From assembly GCA_015057505.1 (NCBI GenBank), contig SVEG01000002.1:83910-147909 (forward strand): a DNA stretch of 64,000 nucleotides. The letters are read 5' to 3'. The notes beneath the pieces were generated by a model. The model had not been told where the DNA came from, made no database searches, and was given only the letters and a program-made list of their open reading frames with translations. Of this stretch, positions 34,605 through 42,855 are shown one piece after another (the stretch's first letter is position 1; every line of letters starts with the position of its first letter). Position numbers and translations under genes: made by a program. This DNA is from Lachnospiraceae bacterium (GTDB taxonomy: Bacteria > Bacillota > Clostridia > Lachnospirales > Lachnospiraceae).

Positions 34605-36659
34605 ATGATTTTTGAACCTACAAATTTGGACTATAATTTAAGCCCTTACACAGGACTTACAAGGGACAATTGGATCGATGCCGGAAAATATCTTCTTACA
34701 GGCATGTTTAACCACATCCCGTCCATTGAGGCACCCGTAATAATGCCCCGTCGCGAAACAGAGATTACATATCCGCACAAGGATGCAACCGGTAATCGAC
34801 TTAAGCAAGAGGAAATGGCTCAAAAATTTGAGGGACTTGCCCGTTCTTTACTTATTGCCGCACCGCTTATACATATCGAACCTGAAATAACCATCTGCGG
34901 TTATTCCCTTAAAGAATATTATCGCAAACAGGTGCTTTATGCCTGCACCAAAGGACATCCGAATTTTGTGGGCTATATGGATGATTTGAGAGAGCTTGCA
35001 GGTACGGATGACCCTTCGCGTACCTTCCAGCAGACAGTTGAGACCTGTGCACTTGTTATGTGTCTTGACATCTGTAAGGAAGAAATCTGGGACACTTACT
35101 CTAAAGACGAAAAAGATATTGTAGCCAACTTCCTTCTCAGCTACGCCCATACAAGCACCGTGCCGCAGAACTGGCGACTTTTTAATATGCTCGATATGGC
35201 TTTCCTGCACAAAGAAGGCTACAAAGTAGACAAAGATATTATGCGTGAACATGCTCAGGTAATTCTTAACTACTACGCAGGCGACGGTTGGTATAGAGAC
35301 GGTCAGAACTTTGACTACTACTCCTGTTGGGCATTTAACGTTTACACTGCTTTCTGGTGCAACTGGTACGGCTACGAACACGAGCCATACATTGCTGCCG
35401 GATATGAGCGCAATTCCAACAAGCTCATGGAAACCTACGCCGACTTTTTTGACAAAGACGGTTTTACCAATATGTGGGGACGAAGCAATGTTTACCGCAA
35501 TGCCGCAACAAGTGCATTTGACGGCAATATGATGTTTAGAAACTCCAAAGTAAATCACGGACTTGCAAGAAGAATTGCTTCCGGCTCACTTTTACAGTTT
35601 ATGACAAGGGATGACTTCCTTTATGACGGTGTACCGACCATGGGCTTCTATGGTCAGTTTGCACCACTTGTACAGGGCTATTCCTGCGCAGAGTCCGCGT
35701 ACTGGCTCGGTAAGGCATTTTTATGTCTGCACCTGCCGGCAGAGCATCCTTTCTGGACTGCCGAAGAAAACAACGGAAGTTGGGAAACCTTAGATGAAAA
35801 AGGCATAAAAGAAACCACTCTTAACGGCCCGGCACTCTGCTTTACCAACCATAACGCCAACGGCGAAACAATTCTCCGCTCCGGCAAAGTTGTTAAAAAG
35901 AGCACTGACACTCATGCAATGTGGAATTACTCCAAACTCAGCTTTAACAGCAAGTATCCGTGGGAAGCTTCACCTACAAGGGATATTGAGTCCATGCAAT
36001 ATGTCCTCACCGACGGACTTACAGAAAATATCGAGAAATGTAACGTAACCTTCTGGCACGGAATTCGTGATAATGTATTATACCGCAGACAGTTTTTCAA
36101 TTATAATCTTGAAACCGAAACTCACTGGAGACAGGCACTTAACCTAGCTGACTTTCCTGTTGAATATGGAATACTCCGTGCCGATAAATTAAGGCTCTAC
36201 CGTGCTCCTTTTTCACTTACTCTCGGTGCTTACGGCTTCCCCGATAACGGCACAGAAATTATCCGCAAAGAATCAGGCAACGCCAAGGCTATTATTCTTA
36301 AAGGACATGACTACACAGGTCGCGAGAAACAGCTTGCAATGACAATTTACGACGGATGGGACAGCCTTGATTTTGTTCACAGTGAAGGTACCAATCCCGA
36401 CTCCGACAAATCAATTGTTATTTACGGTAAGACTGCCCGCCACAAATTATACGGCTATGAACAATTTGTATTGATTTCTCAGGTGATTACAAAAGAATCT
36501 CTCGAAGATTTTACGAAAGATGAAATCTTCCCCATTAAAGAAATAGTTTATACCGACAAAGAAAAACGCGGAGGCTACGGACCAGTAGAGATTATCCTCA
36601 AAAACGGCAACACAAAAACAATCGATTACGAAGGAATAGAAGGTAACCTTCAGTTATAA
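34605..36659 (+). CDS. DUF2264 domain protein, probable glycoside-active enzyme
   Basis: 684 residues without signal peptide, so cytosolic. The first 400 residues are helical with LTRDNWIDAGKYLL, AAPLI, GDGWYRDGQNFDYYSCWAFN and FAPLVQGYS, the DUF2264 pattern of an (alpha/alpha) barrel; the C-terminal 270 residues are beta-rich. I believe CAZy relates this family to GH154 (beta-glucuronidase-like), but am not sure. It is the last gene of the kinase/regulator operon and probably cleaves the imported oligosaccharide. Start at 34605 after AAAGGA. Confidence 0.85.
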   Translation: MIFEPTNLDYNLSPYTGLTRDNWIDAGKYLLTGMFNHIPSIEAPVIMPRRETEITYPHKDATGNRLKQEEMAQKFEGLARSLLIAAPLIHIEPEITICGYSLKEYYRKQVLYACTKGHPNFVGYMDDLRELAGTDDPSRTFQQTVETCALVMCLDICKEEIWDTYSKDEKDIVANFLLSYAHTSTVPQNWRLFNMLDMAFLHKEGYKVDKDIMREHAQVILNYYAGDGWYRDGQNFDYYSCWAFNVYTAFWCNWYGYEHEPYIAAGYERNSNKLMETYADFFDKDGFTNMWGRSNVYRNAATSAFDGNMMFRNSKVNHGLARRIASGSLLQFMTRDDFLYDGVPTMGFYGQFAPLVQGYSCAESAYWLGKAFLCLHLPAEHPFWTAEENNGSWETLDEKGIKETTLNGPALCFTNHNANGETILRSGKVVKKSTDTHAMWNYSKLSFNSKYPWEASPTRDIESMQYVLTDGLTENIEKCNVTFWHGIRDNVLYRRQFFNYNLETETHWRQALNLADFPVEYGILRADKLRLYRAPFSLTLGAYGFPDNGTEIIRKESGNAKAIILKGHDYTGREKQLAMTIYDGWDSLDFVHSEGTNPDSDKSIVIYGKTARHKLYGYEQFVLISQVITKESLEDFTKDEIFPIKEIVYTDKEKRGGYGPVEIILKNGNTKTIDYEGIEGNLQL

Positions 36660-36664
36660 TTTAT

Positions 36665-36732
36665 AAAATAAAAGCGTTCAGTCTGTGAGAGTATGCTAGT
36701 ATATCCCCACAATACTGAACGCTTTTTTATTT
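36665..36732. terminator. Bidirectional terminator between DUF2264 and CotH genes
   Basis: AAAGCGTTCAGT / ACTGAACGCTTT stem (36671-36724) with T tracts on both strands serves the two convergent genes. Confidence 0.85.
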
Positions 36733-38842
36733 ACTTATCTTTAGCTTTTTTCTTACGTCTGATAAACAATACCGCAATTCCTGCACACACAAGTACAACC
36801 GCTGCCGAAACCGCAATAATAACCGGCACAAAGGACGAACTCGTAGCAGGCTTTATAAGTACTGCAATATGCTTAATACTGTCTGTCTCACCCGAAAAAA
36901 TATTATCATCTCTCGTCATTGTAAGCTTTGTTAATCCATCGTCCGTGTAGGAATAAATCTCAACATTCTTACCGTCAATGTCTTCTTTTGCCAATGGAAC
37001 CGACAACGTATATGCAGATATAGGATTAGCTCTGTTTCCCATCGAATAAACCGTAAGACTTTCATCTTCGCCACATCCAAGCTCTGACTTAATATTCTCA
37101 TATACTGCATTTGTTTCTTCAATATGCGAAACCACAAGTAACGGTGACAAAGCACTCTTCTTTTTTTCAAACTCCGCAGTGACAAAAATACCTGTTACCG
37201 CATCAACCGTAGTCAACGTACCACTGCTCGTAAAATCTCCTCTGATGGCATTACCCAAGGTTTCAAGATTACAGCCTGTTGCACAAACGGTTGTATCAAT
37301 TCCTTCAACCTGAGCGTATACGCCCACTGAACGTAAAGCGATTATCTTAGCAAGATTCGGCAAGCCCTGTCTTACATCACGCGGTTGCTTTATCCAATTC
37401 ATATAGTATACATTGGATGCCAGCTTCTCTGTTGCCGCCGCAATTACTTCATCCTGCATTTTCTCAATATATGAATTGAAAAATCCCGGCACATAACTTT
37501 CTCCCGTAGATTCTACAGTGCCTCCGAGTGCCGCAACCTTCGAGCACTCCTTCATATATTCGTGATATTCATCCATCAATGTCTTATTCTGATAAATAAC
37601 ATTAAATAACGGATACTCCGCATAATTCTTTGCAGACAGCTGTTTTTCACGACCTGCATTCCTAGCATCAAGACGATACATAACATCAATATTATAATTT
37701 GCCGTAAGCTCGGCCGTACTGGGATAATAACAGCCAAAGCTCAAATCATAATCCCACGGAACTACCGTACATACTCCGTCGGTATCAATATAAAGGCCAT
37801 AATTCTTCTGTCCGACGAACATATTATCCATCTGGCATAACCAGCTGTGCACTGCAAAATATTTTACAACCTCATCGACATTCATAATTTTGTCAAGAAG
37901 CTTAAGATATTCTTCGCTGTTAACATCTATTGTCTTACCGTCAAAATCCTTACCCTCGCTAAGACAGTTTATCTTTCTTAACCATTCCATTACCGTTGGA
38001 AGCATATCCTCTACATCTTTGTAGGTATCCTCATCGTACTCCCAAAGAGCATCCGGTTCATCAATTAACTCATCATACAAAAGCCCCGTTCCCTCGGGCT
38101 TACAAAGATAGCTACTGATTGCATCCTTATCGACATTGTAATACTGCTCTAAAATAGAGCTGTCCAAAGCCTCCACCATAGCATACACGCCATAATAATT
38201 GCCATTGATATATAACTTGGCAAGTCCATACTGAGGTGTGGGAAGTCCCATCTCATCCATGAGTTTGAGTGCAAAAAACTCCTTCATCATGGATTTATCA
38301 AAAAAGAAATTATTAAAGCTTATCTTATCACAACCGTAAAAATTCTGCTTCTCTCCGTAATCCTTTTTCTTAATAAACTTACCAAAATTGACTGTAAACG
38401 AAAAACGATCACTTCCGGCATTATCCGTATAAGCATGCTCAAGCGTATAACTACCCTTGGTTTTTAAACCGCAATAGCCAAGCTTAACATCTCCGATTGT
38501 CACACTTGTTGTCATTACATACGGTTCTTCATCTGCATTCTGCAAAAGGTAATTAAGATTATTTTCATCTATCTCTATATACACCGTCTGCAGGGTATCC
38601 TCTAAAAAGAAGTCATTATACTTCCCATCCTTAGCCTTCCCCTGTGTTTTTGCATTCACAACATAATCCTTTGGCGGAGTATTGTTAACCTTATCCTCCG
38701 TAATCCACTCTGTGGCCGTTCCGTGCATGATTCTGTCTTCTTCGTCTCCTCTTGCTGCCATAGCAGGCTCTACCCATACTGTTCCAAGCAAAATAAGACT
38801 CGTAAGCACTACTGCCAATCCCCTGTTTGCTCTCTTTTTCAC
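36731..38842 (-). CDS. Secreted CotH-kinase family protein with C-terminal membrane anchor
   Basis: 703 residues. Signal peptide (MKKRANRG, hydrophobic core, PAMAA). Then a CotH-type atypical kinase domain: GLKTKGSYT, KISFNNFFFDKSMMKEFFALKLM, YYGVYAMVEALD, and VPWDYDLSFGCYY, where Asp-Tyr-Asp stands for the metal-binding DFG-like site. C-terminal part (about 530-670) is a beta-rich repeat; a membrane helix near 675-695 and RRKKKAKDK end keep it in the membrane facing outward. In Bacillus CotH phosphorylates coat proteins; here it is a surface protein of unknown target. Not near spore genes. Confidence 0.85.
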   Translation of the reverse strand: MKKRANRGLAVVLTSLILLGTVWVEPAMAARGDEEDRIMHGTATEWITEDKVNNTPPKDYVVNAKTQGKAKDGKYNDFFLEDTLQTVYIEIDENNLNYLLQNADEEPYVMTTSVTIGDVKLGYCGLKTKGSYTLEHAYTDNAGSDRFSFTVNFGKFIKKKDYGEKQNFYGCDKISFNNFFFDKSMMKEFFALKLMDEMGLPTPQYGLAKLYINGNYYGVYAMVEALDSSILEQYYNVDKDAISSYLCKPEGTGLLYDELIDEPDALWEYDEDTYKDVEDMLPTVMEWLRKINCLSEGKDFDGKTIDVNSEEYLKLLDKIMNVDEVVKYFAVHSWLCQMDNMFVGQKNYGLYIDTDGVCTVVPWDYDLSFGCYYPSTAELTANYNIDVMYRLDARNAGREKQLSAKNYAEYPLFNVIYQNKTLMDEYHEYMKECSKVAALGGTVESTGESYVPGFFNSYIEKMQDEVIAAATEKLASNVYYMNWIKQPRDVRQGLPNLAKIIALRSVGVYAQVEGIDTTVCATGCNLETLGNAIRGDFTSSGTLTTVDAVTGIFVTAEFEKKKSALSPLLVVSHIEETNAVYENIKSELGCGEDESLTVYSMGNRANPISAYTLSVPLAKEDIDGKNVEIYSYTDDGLTKLTMTRDDNIFSGETDSIKHIAVLIKPATSSSFVPVIIAVSAAVVLVCAGIAVLFIRRKKKAKDK

Positions 38843-38884
38843 TTTTGTTGTACTCCTTTTTATTTAATGCAATTTATGTATTTT

Positions 38885-38913
38885 ATTATACTATTTTTTT
38901 CTGTTTCATTCAA
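38885..38913 (-). promoter_or_regulatory. Promoter of the CotH gene
   Basis: Minus-strand TTGAAT (38908-38913), 17-base spacer, TATAAT (38885-38890). Confidence 0.7.
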
Positions 38914-38923
38914 TGCATTTTCC

Positions 38924-38952
38924 TTGCATTTGGCATAATAATACAGTAAAAT
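38924..38952 (+). promoter_or_regulatory. Promoter of the aldo/keto reductase gene
   Basis: TTGCAT (38924-38929), 17-base spacer, TAAAAT (38947-38952), 28 bases before the ATG. Confidence 0.55.
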
Positions 38953-38979
38953 TAACTAAATTGTTTTATGGAGGCATTT

Positions 38980-40158
38980 ATGAATTACAGAACGGACAAA
39001 TATGGCAATCAGATATCAATACTGGGCTTCGGATGCATGCGTTTTCCGCAGACACTCGGCAAAATTAACATGGAAGAAACAGAGCGCGAGATACTTTCCG
39101 CTTTTAATTCGGGCGTGAATTATTACGATACTGCTTATGTATATCCCGGCAGCGAGACAGCCATTGGTGAGATTTTTGAGAGAAATCATATCCGAGAAAA
39201 ATTATATATCGCAACCAAGCTTCCCCATTATCTTATAAAATCAAAGGAAGGGCTTGAGAAGCTTTTTTCTGAACAGCTTCGCCGCTTAAAGACTGATTAT
39301 ATCGATTACTACCTCATGCACATGTTAAGTGACATCGACACCTGGGAACGCCTCAAAACTCTCGGCATCCTTGAATGGATTGAGAGCAAAAAGGCAACCG
39401 GTGCCATCAGACAAATCGGTTTTTCATATCACGGCAATTCCGATATGTTCTGTAAGCTTGTAGATGCTTATGATTGGGATTTCTGCCAGATTCAATATAA
39501 TTATATGGATGAGCACTCACAGGCAGGAAGAAAAGGCTTAAATTATGCTCATGACAAAGGACTTCCGGTTATTATCATGGAACCTCTTCGCGGTGGCAAG
39601 CTTGTTAACAGATTACCCGACAAAGCCAAACGCATATTTAACGATTACCCTGTTAAGCACACGCCTGCGCAGTGGGCTTTCCGCTGGCTTTGGAATCAAC
39701 CGGAAGTAACCTGCGTCCTGTCAGGCATGAATTCCGACGAGATGGTAAAAGACAACATTAATACTGCTTCCACAGTATCTGTCGGTGAACTCGGACCCGA
39801 TGAGGAAGCTATGCTTAAAAATGTTGTGGGGGCAATCAACAGCAAAATGAAGGTTGGCTGTACAGGATGCGGCTATTGTATGCCCTGCCCCAAAAATGTA
39901 GATATTCCCGGAACATTTTCTGCATACAATCGCAGATACAGCGAAAGTAAGTTTTGGGGACTTGTGGATTATACGATGTGCACTGCACTCCGCAAAACTC
40001 CAACCTCTGCCTCTAACTGCATCGAATGCGGCAAATGCGAGAAACATTGTCCTCAGGGAATTGAAATCCGTAAGGAACTTAAGAATGCCCGTAAAGAACT
40101 TGAAGGACCGTTATACAAGATGGCTCGTAAAATAAATAAGTGGCTGAAAGCTTTCTAA
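38980..40158 (+). CDS. Aldo/keto reductase with C-terminal 4Fe-4S domain
   Basis: 392 residues. AKR barrel (about 1-280) with the ISILGFGCMRFP start, Asp-Tyr of NYYDTAYVYPGSE and Lys/His (ATKLP, YLMHML). The tail (about 290-370) has CTGCGYCMPCPKNVDIP and CIECGKCEKHCPQGIEI, a ferredoxin-like pair of cysteine motifs. Such fused enzymes are common in anaerobes and may accept electrons from ferredoxin. ATG 38980 follows GGAGG at 5 bases; the in-frame ATG at 38968 overlaps the SD. Single gene. Confidence 0.93.
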   Translation: MNYRTDKYGNQISILGFGCMRFPQTLGKINMEETEREILSAFNSGVNYYDTAYVYPGSETAIGEIFERNHIREKLYIATKLPHYLIKSKEGLEKLFSEQLRRLKTDYIDYYLMHMLSDIDTWERLKTLGILEWIESKKATGAIRQIGFSYHGNSDMFCKLVDAYDWDFCQIQYNYMDEHSQAGRKGLNYAHDKGLPVIIMEPLRGGKLVNRLPDKAKRIFNDYPVKHTPAQWAFRWLWNQPEVTCVLSGMNSDEMVKDNINTASTVSVGELGPDEEAMLKNVVGAINSKMKVGCTGCGYCMPCPKNVDIPGTFSAYNRRYSESKFWGLVDYTMCTALRKTPTSASNCIECGKCEKHCPQGIEIRKELKNARKELEGPLYKMARKINKWLKAF

Positions 40159-40177
40159 GCTTTCAGCCACATTTTTC
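40140..40177 (+). terminator. Terminator containing the reductase stop codon
   Basis: GTGGCTGAAAGC / GCTTTCAGCCAC 12-bp perfect stem, 7-base loop with the TAA stop of the reductase, then ATTTTT. The last codons (K-W-L-K-A-F) thus double as the left arm. Confidence 0.88.
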
Positions 40178-40219
40178 GTGATTAACTCTGTTTCCTAAGA
40201 ATTTGCCACGCAAACACTT

Positions 40220-41266
40220 TCACTCTGCTTCAAAAGGCACAATCTCTATAGTAATAATATCGTTTACATCAAACTCAGCATCACCAACACTCCACACATC
40301 AAGCTCATAATCTCCCGGTACGGAGGTTTCAAAACGACGAATATTTCGTTCACTATTATCGAACCCATCTCGCATACTTACACTATTTCCCGTGCCCCAT
40401 GTCAAATTTGCAAGGTGGATTGAGTCAACTTTGCTGATACTTACTTTATTAAACCTCCAACTGACTATTGCTTTTTCGCCTTCTTTTACTCTGAAAGCAA
40501 CCTCCCTATCCTTATATCCCAAAGGATCGTCTTGTATAAATACGTTTACTATGCCTCCAATATAGTCAAGTTCTCCCGGTTCCCCACGACCAGTTGCGCT
40601 TCCCTGCATTTTTTTAGAATCAAGATAAATTTCTACATTCTGACTGCTACCGTCCGGATATACTTCTTCAACCGTAAAGTACACCTTCCATCTTCCTATA
40701 CCTTCATATGCATCCTTATAGTTAATATTACGGATCGAAATACCAAGTTCATGATACTCTTTTAGCTTATCTAATATTTTCTCTTCCATGTAAATCATAA
40801 ATTCTTCCGGTGTCAAATCTTTGACATTTTCTGCAAATATATACTTAACATACGAATAATCCACCATCTTTGCGGCCTTTTCAAATTCCTCGTCTTCGAT
40901 ATATTTCAAAAATTTCATACACTTGTATATATCGTCCATACTTGAAAAACAGATGCCCTCACCGCGCTTTTCATTAACTCCCATCACAATTAACGCACTT
41001 ATCGGAATTATCATAAGCATGGCAATTACGCACATACGCCAACGTCTCTTGATTTTCTTAAAACCTTTGCGAAGAACCTTCTCTTCCTTTAGTTCCTCCT
41101 TAATCTCGGGAATAACTTCTTCTATACCATATAATTTATTGTAATACTCTGCACATATCTTGCAATCTTTTTTATGTTCTTCCACAAGCTTCTTACTGTC
41201 CTCGGAACATCCGTCGTCCTCACACAGTATCATTAAGTCCTTAATTATGTCACAGGATATTTTCAT
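40220..41266 (-). CDS. Anti-sigma factor with extracellular domain
   Basis: 348 residues. N-terminal zinc-finger-type anti-sigma domain with H-x3-C-x2-C (HKKDCKIC, about 30-37). One membrane helix (about 78-96) followed by a 250-residue extracellular beta-rich domain (SVPGDYELDVWSV near the end). It would hold the ECF sigma factor at the membrane and release it on an envelope signal. The ATG overlaps the sigma stop as ATGA, so the pair is translationally coupled. Confidence 0.85.
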   Translation of the reverse strand: MKISCDIIKDLMILCEDDGCSEDSKKLVEEHKKDCKICAEYYNKLYGIEEVIPEIKEELKEEKVLRKGFKKIKRRWRMCVIAMLMIIPISALIVMGVNEKRGEGICFSSMDDIYKCMKFLKYIEDEEFEKAAKMVDYSYVKYIFAENVKDLTPEEFMIYMEEKILDKLKEYHELGISIRNINYKDAYEGIGRWKVYFTVEEVYPDGSSQNVEIYLDSKKMQGSATGRGEPGELDYIGGIVNVFIQDDPLGYKDREVAFRVKEGEKAIVSWRFNKVSISKVDSIHLANLTWGTGNSVSMRDGFDNSERNIRRFETSVPGDYELDVWSVGDAEFDVNDIITIEIVPFEAE

Positions 41267-41775
41267 AATTGTCCTCCCTGATTTTTCTCCATACTTTCTA
41301 TATATTTTTGAACTTTACTCTTGGCACGGTAATATGTAACACGCGCCCATTCTTCCGACTTTGAGTATTCTGCCGCAATATCCTTTAGCTTCATCTCCGC
41401 AAATACACGAAGCATAAACACTTCACGATATGGCTCATCTAATTTAAAAATTGCATTTTTCAGAAGCAGTTCTCCTTCTTTTCTTATCACCAATGCTTCC
41501 GGCGATTCTCCTTTGTCTTCGACCTCCGTCAATTCAGTTCCGGCTTCGTCAAAATTTTTCTTTCGCTTACATTCTTTAAGCCACGCATTTTTACCAATCT
41601 GACAAAGCCATGTAAAAATACTGCTTCTCCCCTCGAATTTATCAATATGCAAGAACGCCTGATAGAAGGTTTCTGATAAAAGCTCTTCTGCCTCCTGCGC
41701 ATTCTTTGTCAGGGCAAGCAGATAATAATATACTTTTTTTGCGTACTTTTTATAAACTTCTTTAAACTCTGCCAT
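41263..41775 (-). CDS. ECF-type RNA polymerase sigma factor
   Basis: 170 residues. Region 2: KEVYKKYAKKVYYYLLALTKNAQEAEELLSETFYQAF and DKFEGRSSIFTWLCQIGKN; region 4: LDEPYREVFMLRVFAEMKLKDIAAEYSKSEEWARVTYYRAKSK. Directs transcription of an unknown regulon, controlled by the coupled anti-sigma factor. The regulon often includes the neighbours, so the upstream acyltransferase is a candidate. Confidence 0.93.
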   Translation of the reverse strand: MAEFKEVYKKYAKKVYYYLLALTKNAQEAEELLSETFYQAFLHIDKFEGRSSIFTWLCQIGKNAWLKECKRKKNFDEAGTELTEVEDKGESPEALVIRKEGELLLKNAIFKLDEPYREVFMLRVFAEMKLKDIAAEYSKSEEWARVTYYRAKSKVQKYIESMEKNQGGQL

Positions 41776-41793
41776 AGTTCCCCCTAACTAAAA

Positions 41794-42735
41794 TTATGTA
41801 ATCTTACACCACTTGTTTTTCCAGCGACACAACTCATAAAGCATGAAATATACTGCAACCGCTGTTATCGGCGCAAAAATTACAAAATAGTCTAATTTAA
41901 TATCTATATCACGTAACACCCGAACAATCGGCCCGTGCAATAAATATACCCACAAAGTATCAGTTCCTGCCTTTGAAAAAATCAATCGTTTTGTCGGAAT
42001 TACTGCCAATAACAAAAAACTCAACCCAAAAGCAATAACATAACTAACCGTCCGGAATCCTTCTCCGAAAATAGCCTGCGTTGCTTCATAAGATGTCGCC
42101 TGCCAAAAAAATTCTACCGGTAACAAGGGTGCAATGATTAAAAGCACGATAAGCGAGACAATACCCGCTATGCCACTTTCTATTTTATAATCTGAAAATC
42201 CAGTGTCAATCGGTAACATCTGGCCAAGTAAAACATATGGCAAAAAGCATATTGTTCTTGACAGGGATAAGAATCTTCCTATATAGTCTGCATTACCGCA
42301 AATACAGGCAATTACTATACCTATAAGAATTAACATCACTCTAATCGTTTTTCTTTTTATTCCGGCAGTCAGCCTACATATCAATGCCCAGAACGAAAGA
42401 CTAAGCAGATACCACAAGTGCCAATACGGAACAAAAAACGAAGCCTGTTTATTCCCCATAAGAAATGACACCGCAATATAAATCATCTGGCAAATTAAAT
42501 AATATTTAAGTGCTGATTTCATCTGTGCAATACATGTTTCTTTCGTTTTCAGAAACATACCGGACACCAATGCAAACAGTGGCATATGAACTGCATAAAT
42601 CAGACGATACTGCCACATTAATATCACACTGTCATCAATCCGTGTCTCTATCAAATGCCCGTATATAACAAGAAATATAAGTACCACTTTGACATTACAA
42701 TAAAATGCTTTGCGGCTTGCAATATGTATCTCCAC
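41794..42735 (-). CDS. Acyltransferase-3 family membrane protein
   Basis: 313 residues, about ten membrane segments. VIYGHLIETR at the end of the first segment and AVHMPLFALVSGMFLK are typical of acyltransferase 3 / fucose 4-O-acetylase-like proteins, which O-acetylate cell-wall or surface sugars using cytosolic acyl-CoA. The conserved His in YGHL is present. It is upstream of the ECF sigma gene by 19 bases on the same strand, probably co-transcribed. Confidence 0.88.
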   Translation of the reverse strand: MEIHIASRKAFYCNVKVVLIFLVIYGHLIETRIDDSVILMWQYRLIYAVHMPLFALVSGMFLKTKETCIAQMKSALKYYLICQMIYIAVSFLMGNKQASFFVPYWHLWYLLSLSFWALICRLTAGIKRKTIRVMLILIGIVIACICGNADYIGRFLSLSRTICFLPYVLLGQMLPIDTGFSDYKIESGIAGIVSLIVLLIIAPLLPVEFFWQATSYEATQAIFGEGFRTVSYVIAFGLSFLLLAVIPTKRLIFSKAGTDTLWVYLLHGPIVRVLRDIDIKLDYFVIFAPITAVAVYFMLYELCRWKNKWCKIT

Positions 42736-42793
42736 TGTTTCATCCCTCTTTGACAGTTAGATACACAAAATTCAAAAACGTTACAATTTACTT

Positions 42794-42830
42794 AAAAAAA
42801 TCGCATCAGGTAAAAAACCTGATGCGATTA
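42794..42830 (-). terminator. Terminator of the chemoreceptor gene
   Basis: AATCGCATCAGGT / ACCTGATGCGATT perfect 13-bp stem with a five-base loop, then seven T on the minus strand. Confidence 0.92.
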
Positions 42831-42855
42831 CTTATCTGTTAATAATCTCAAATAC

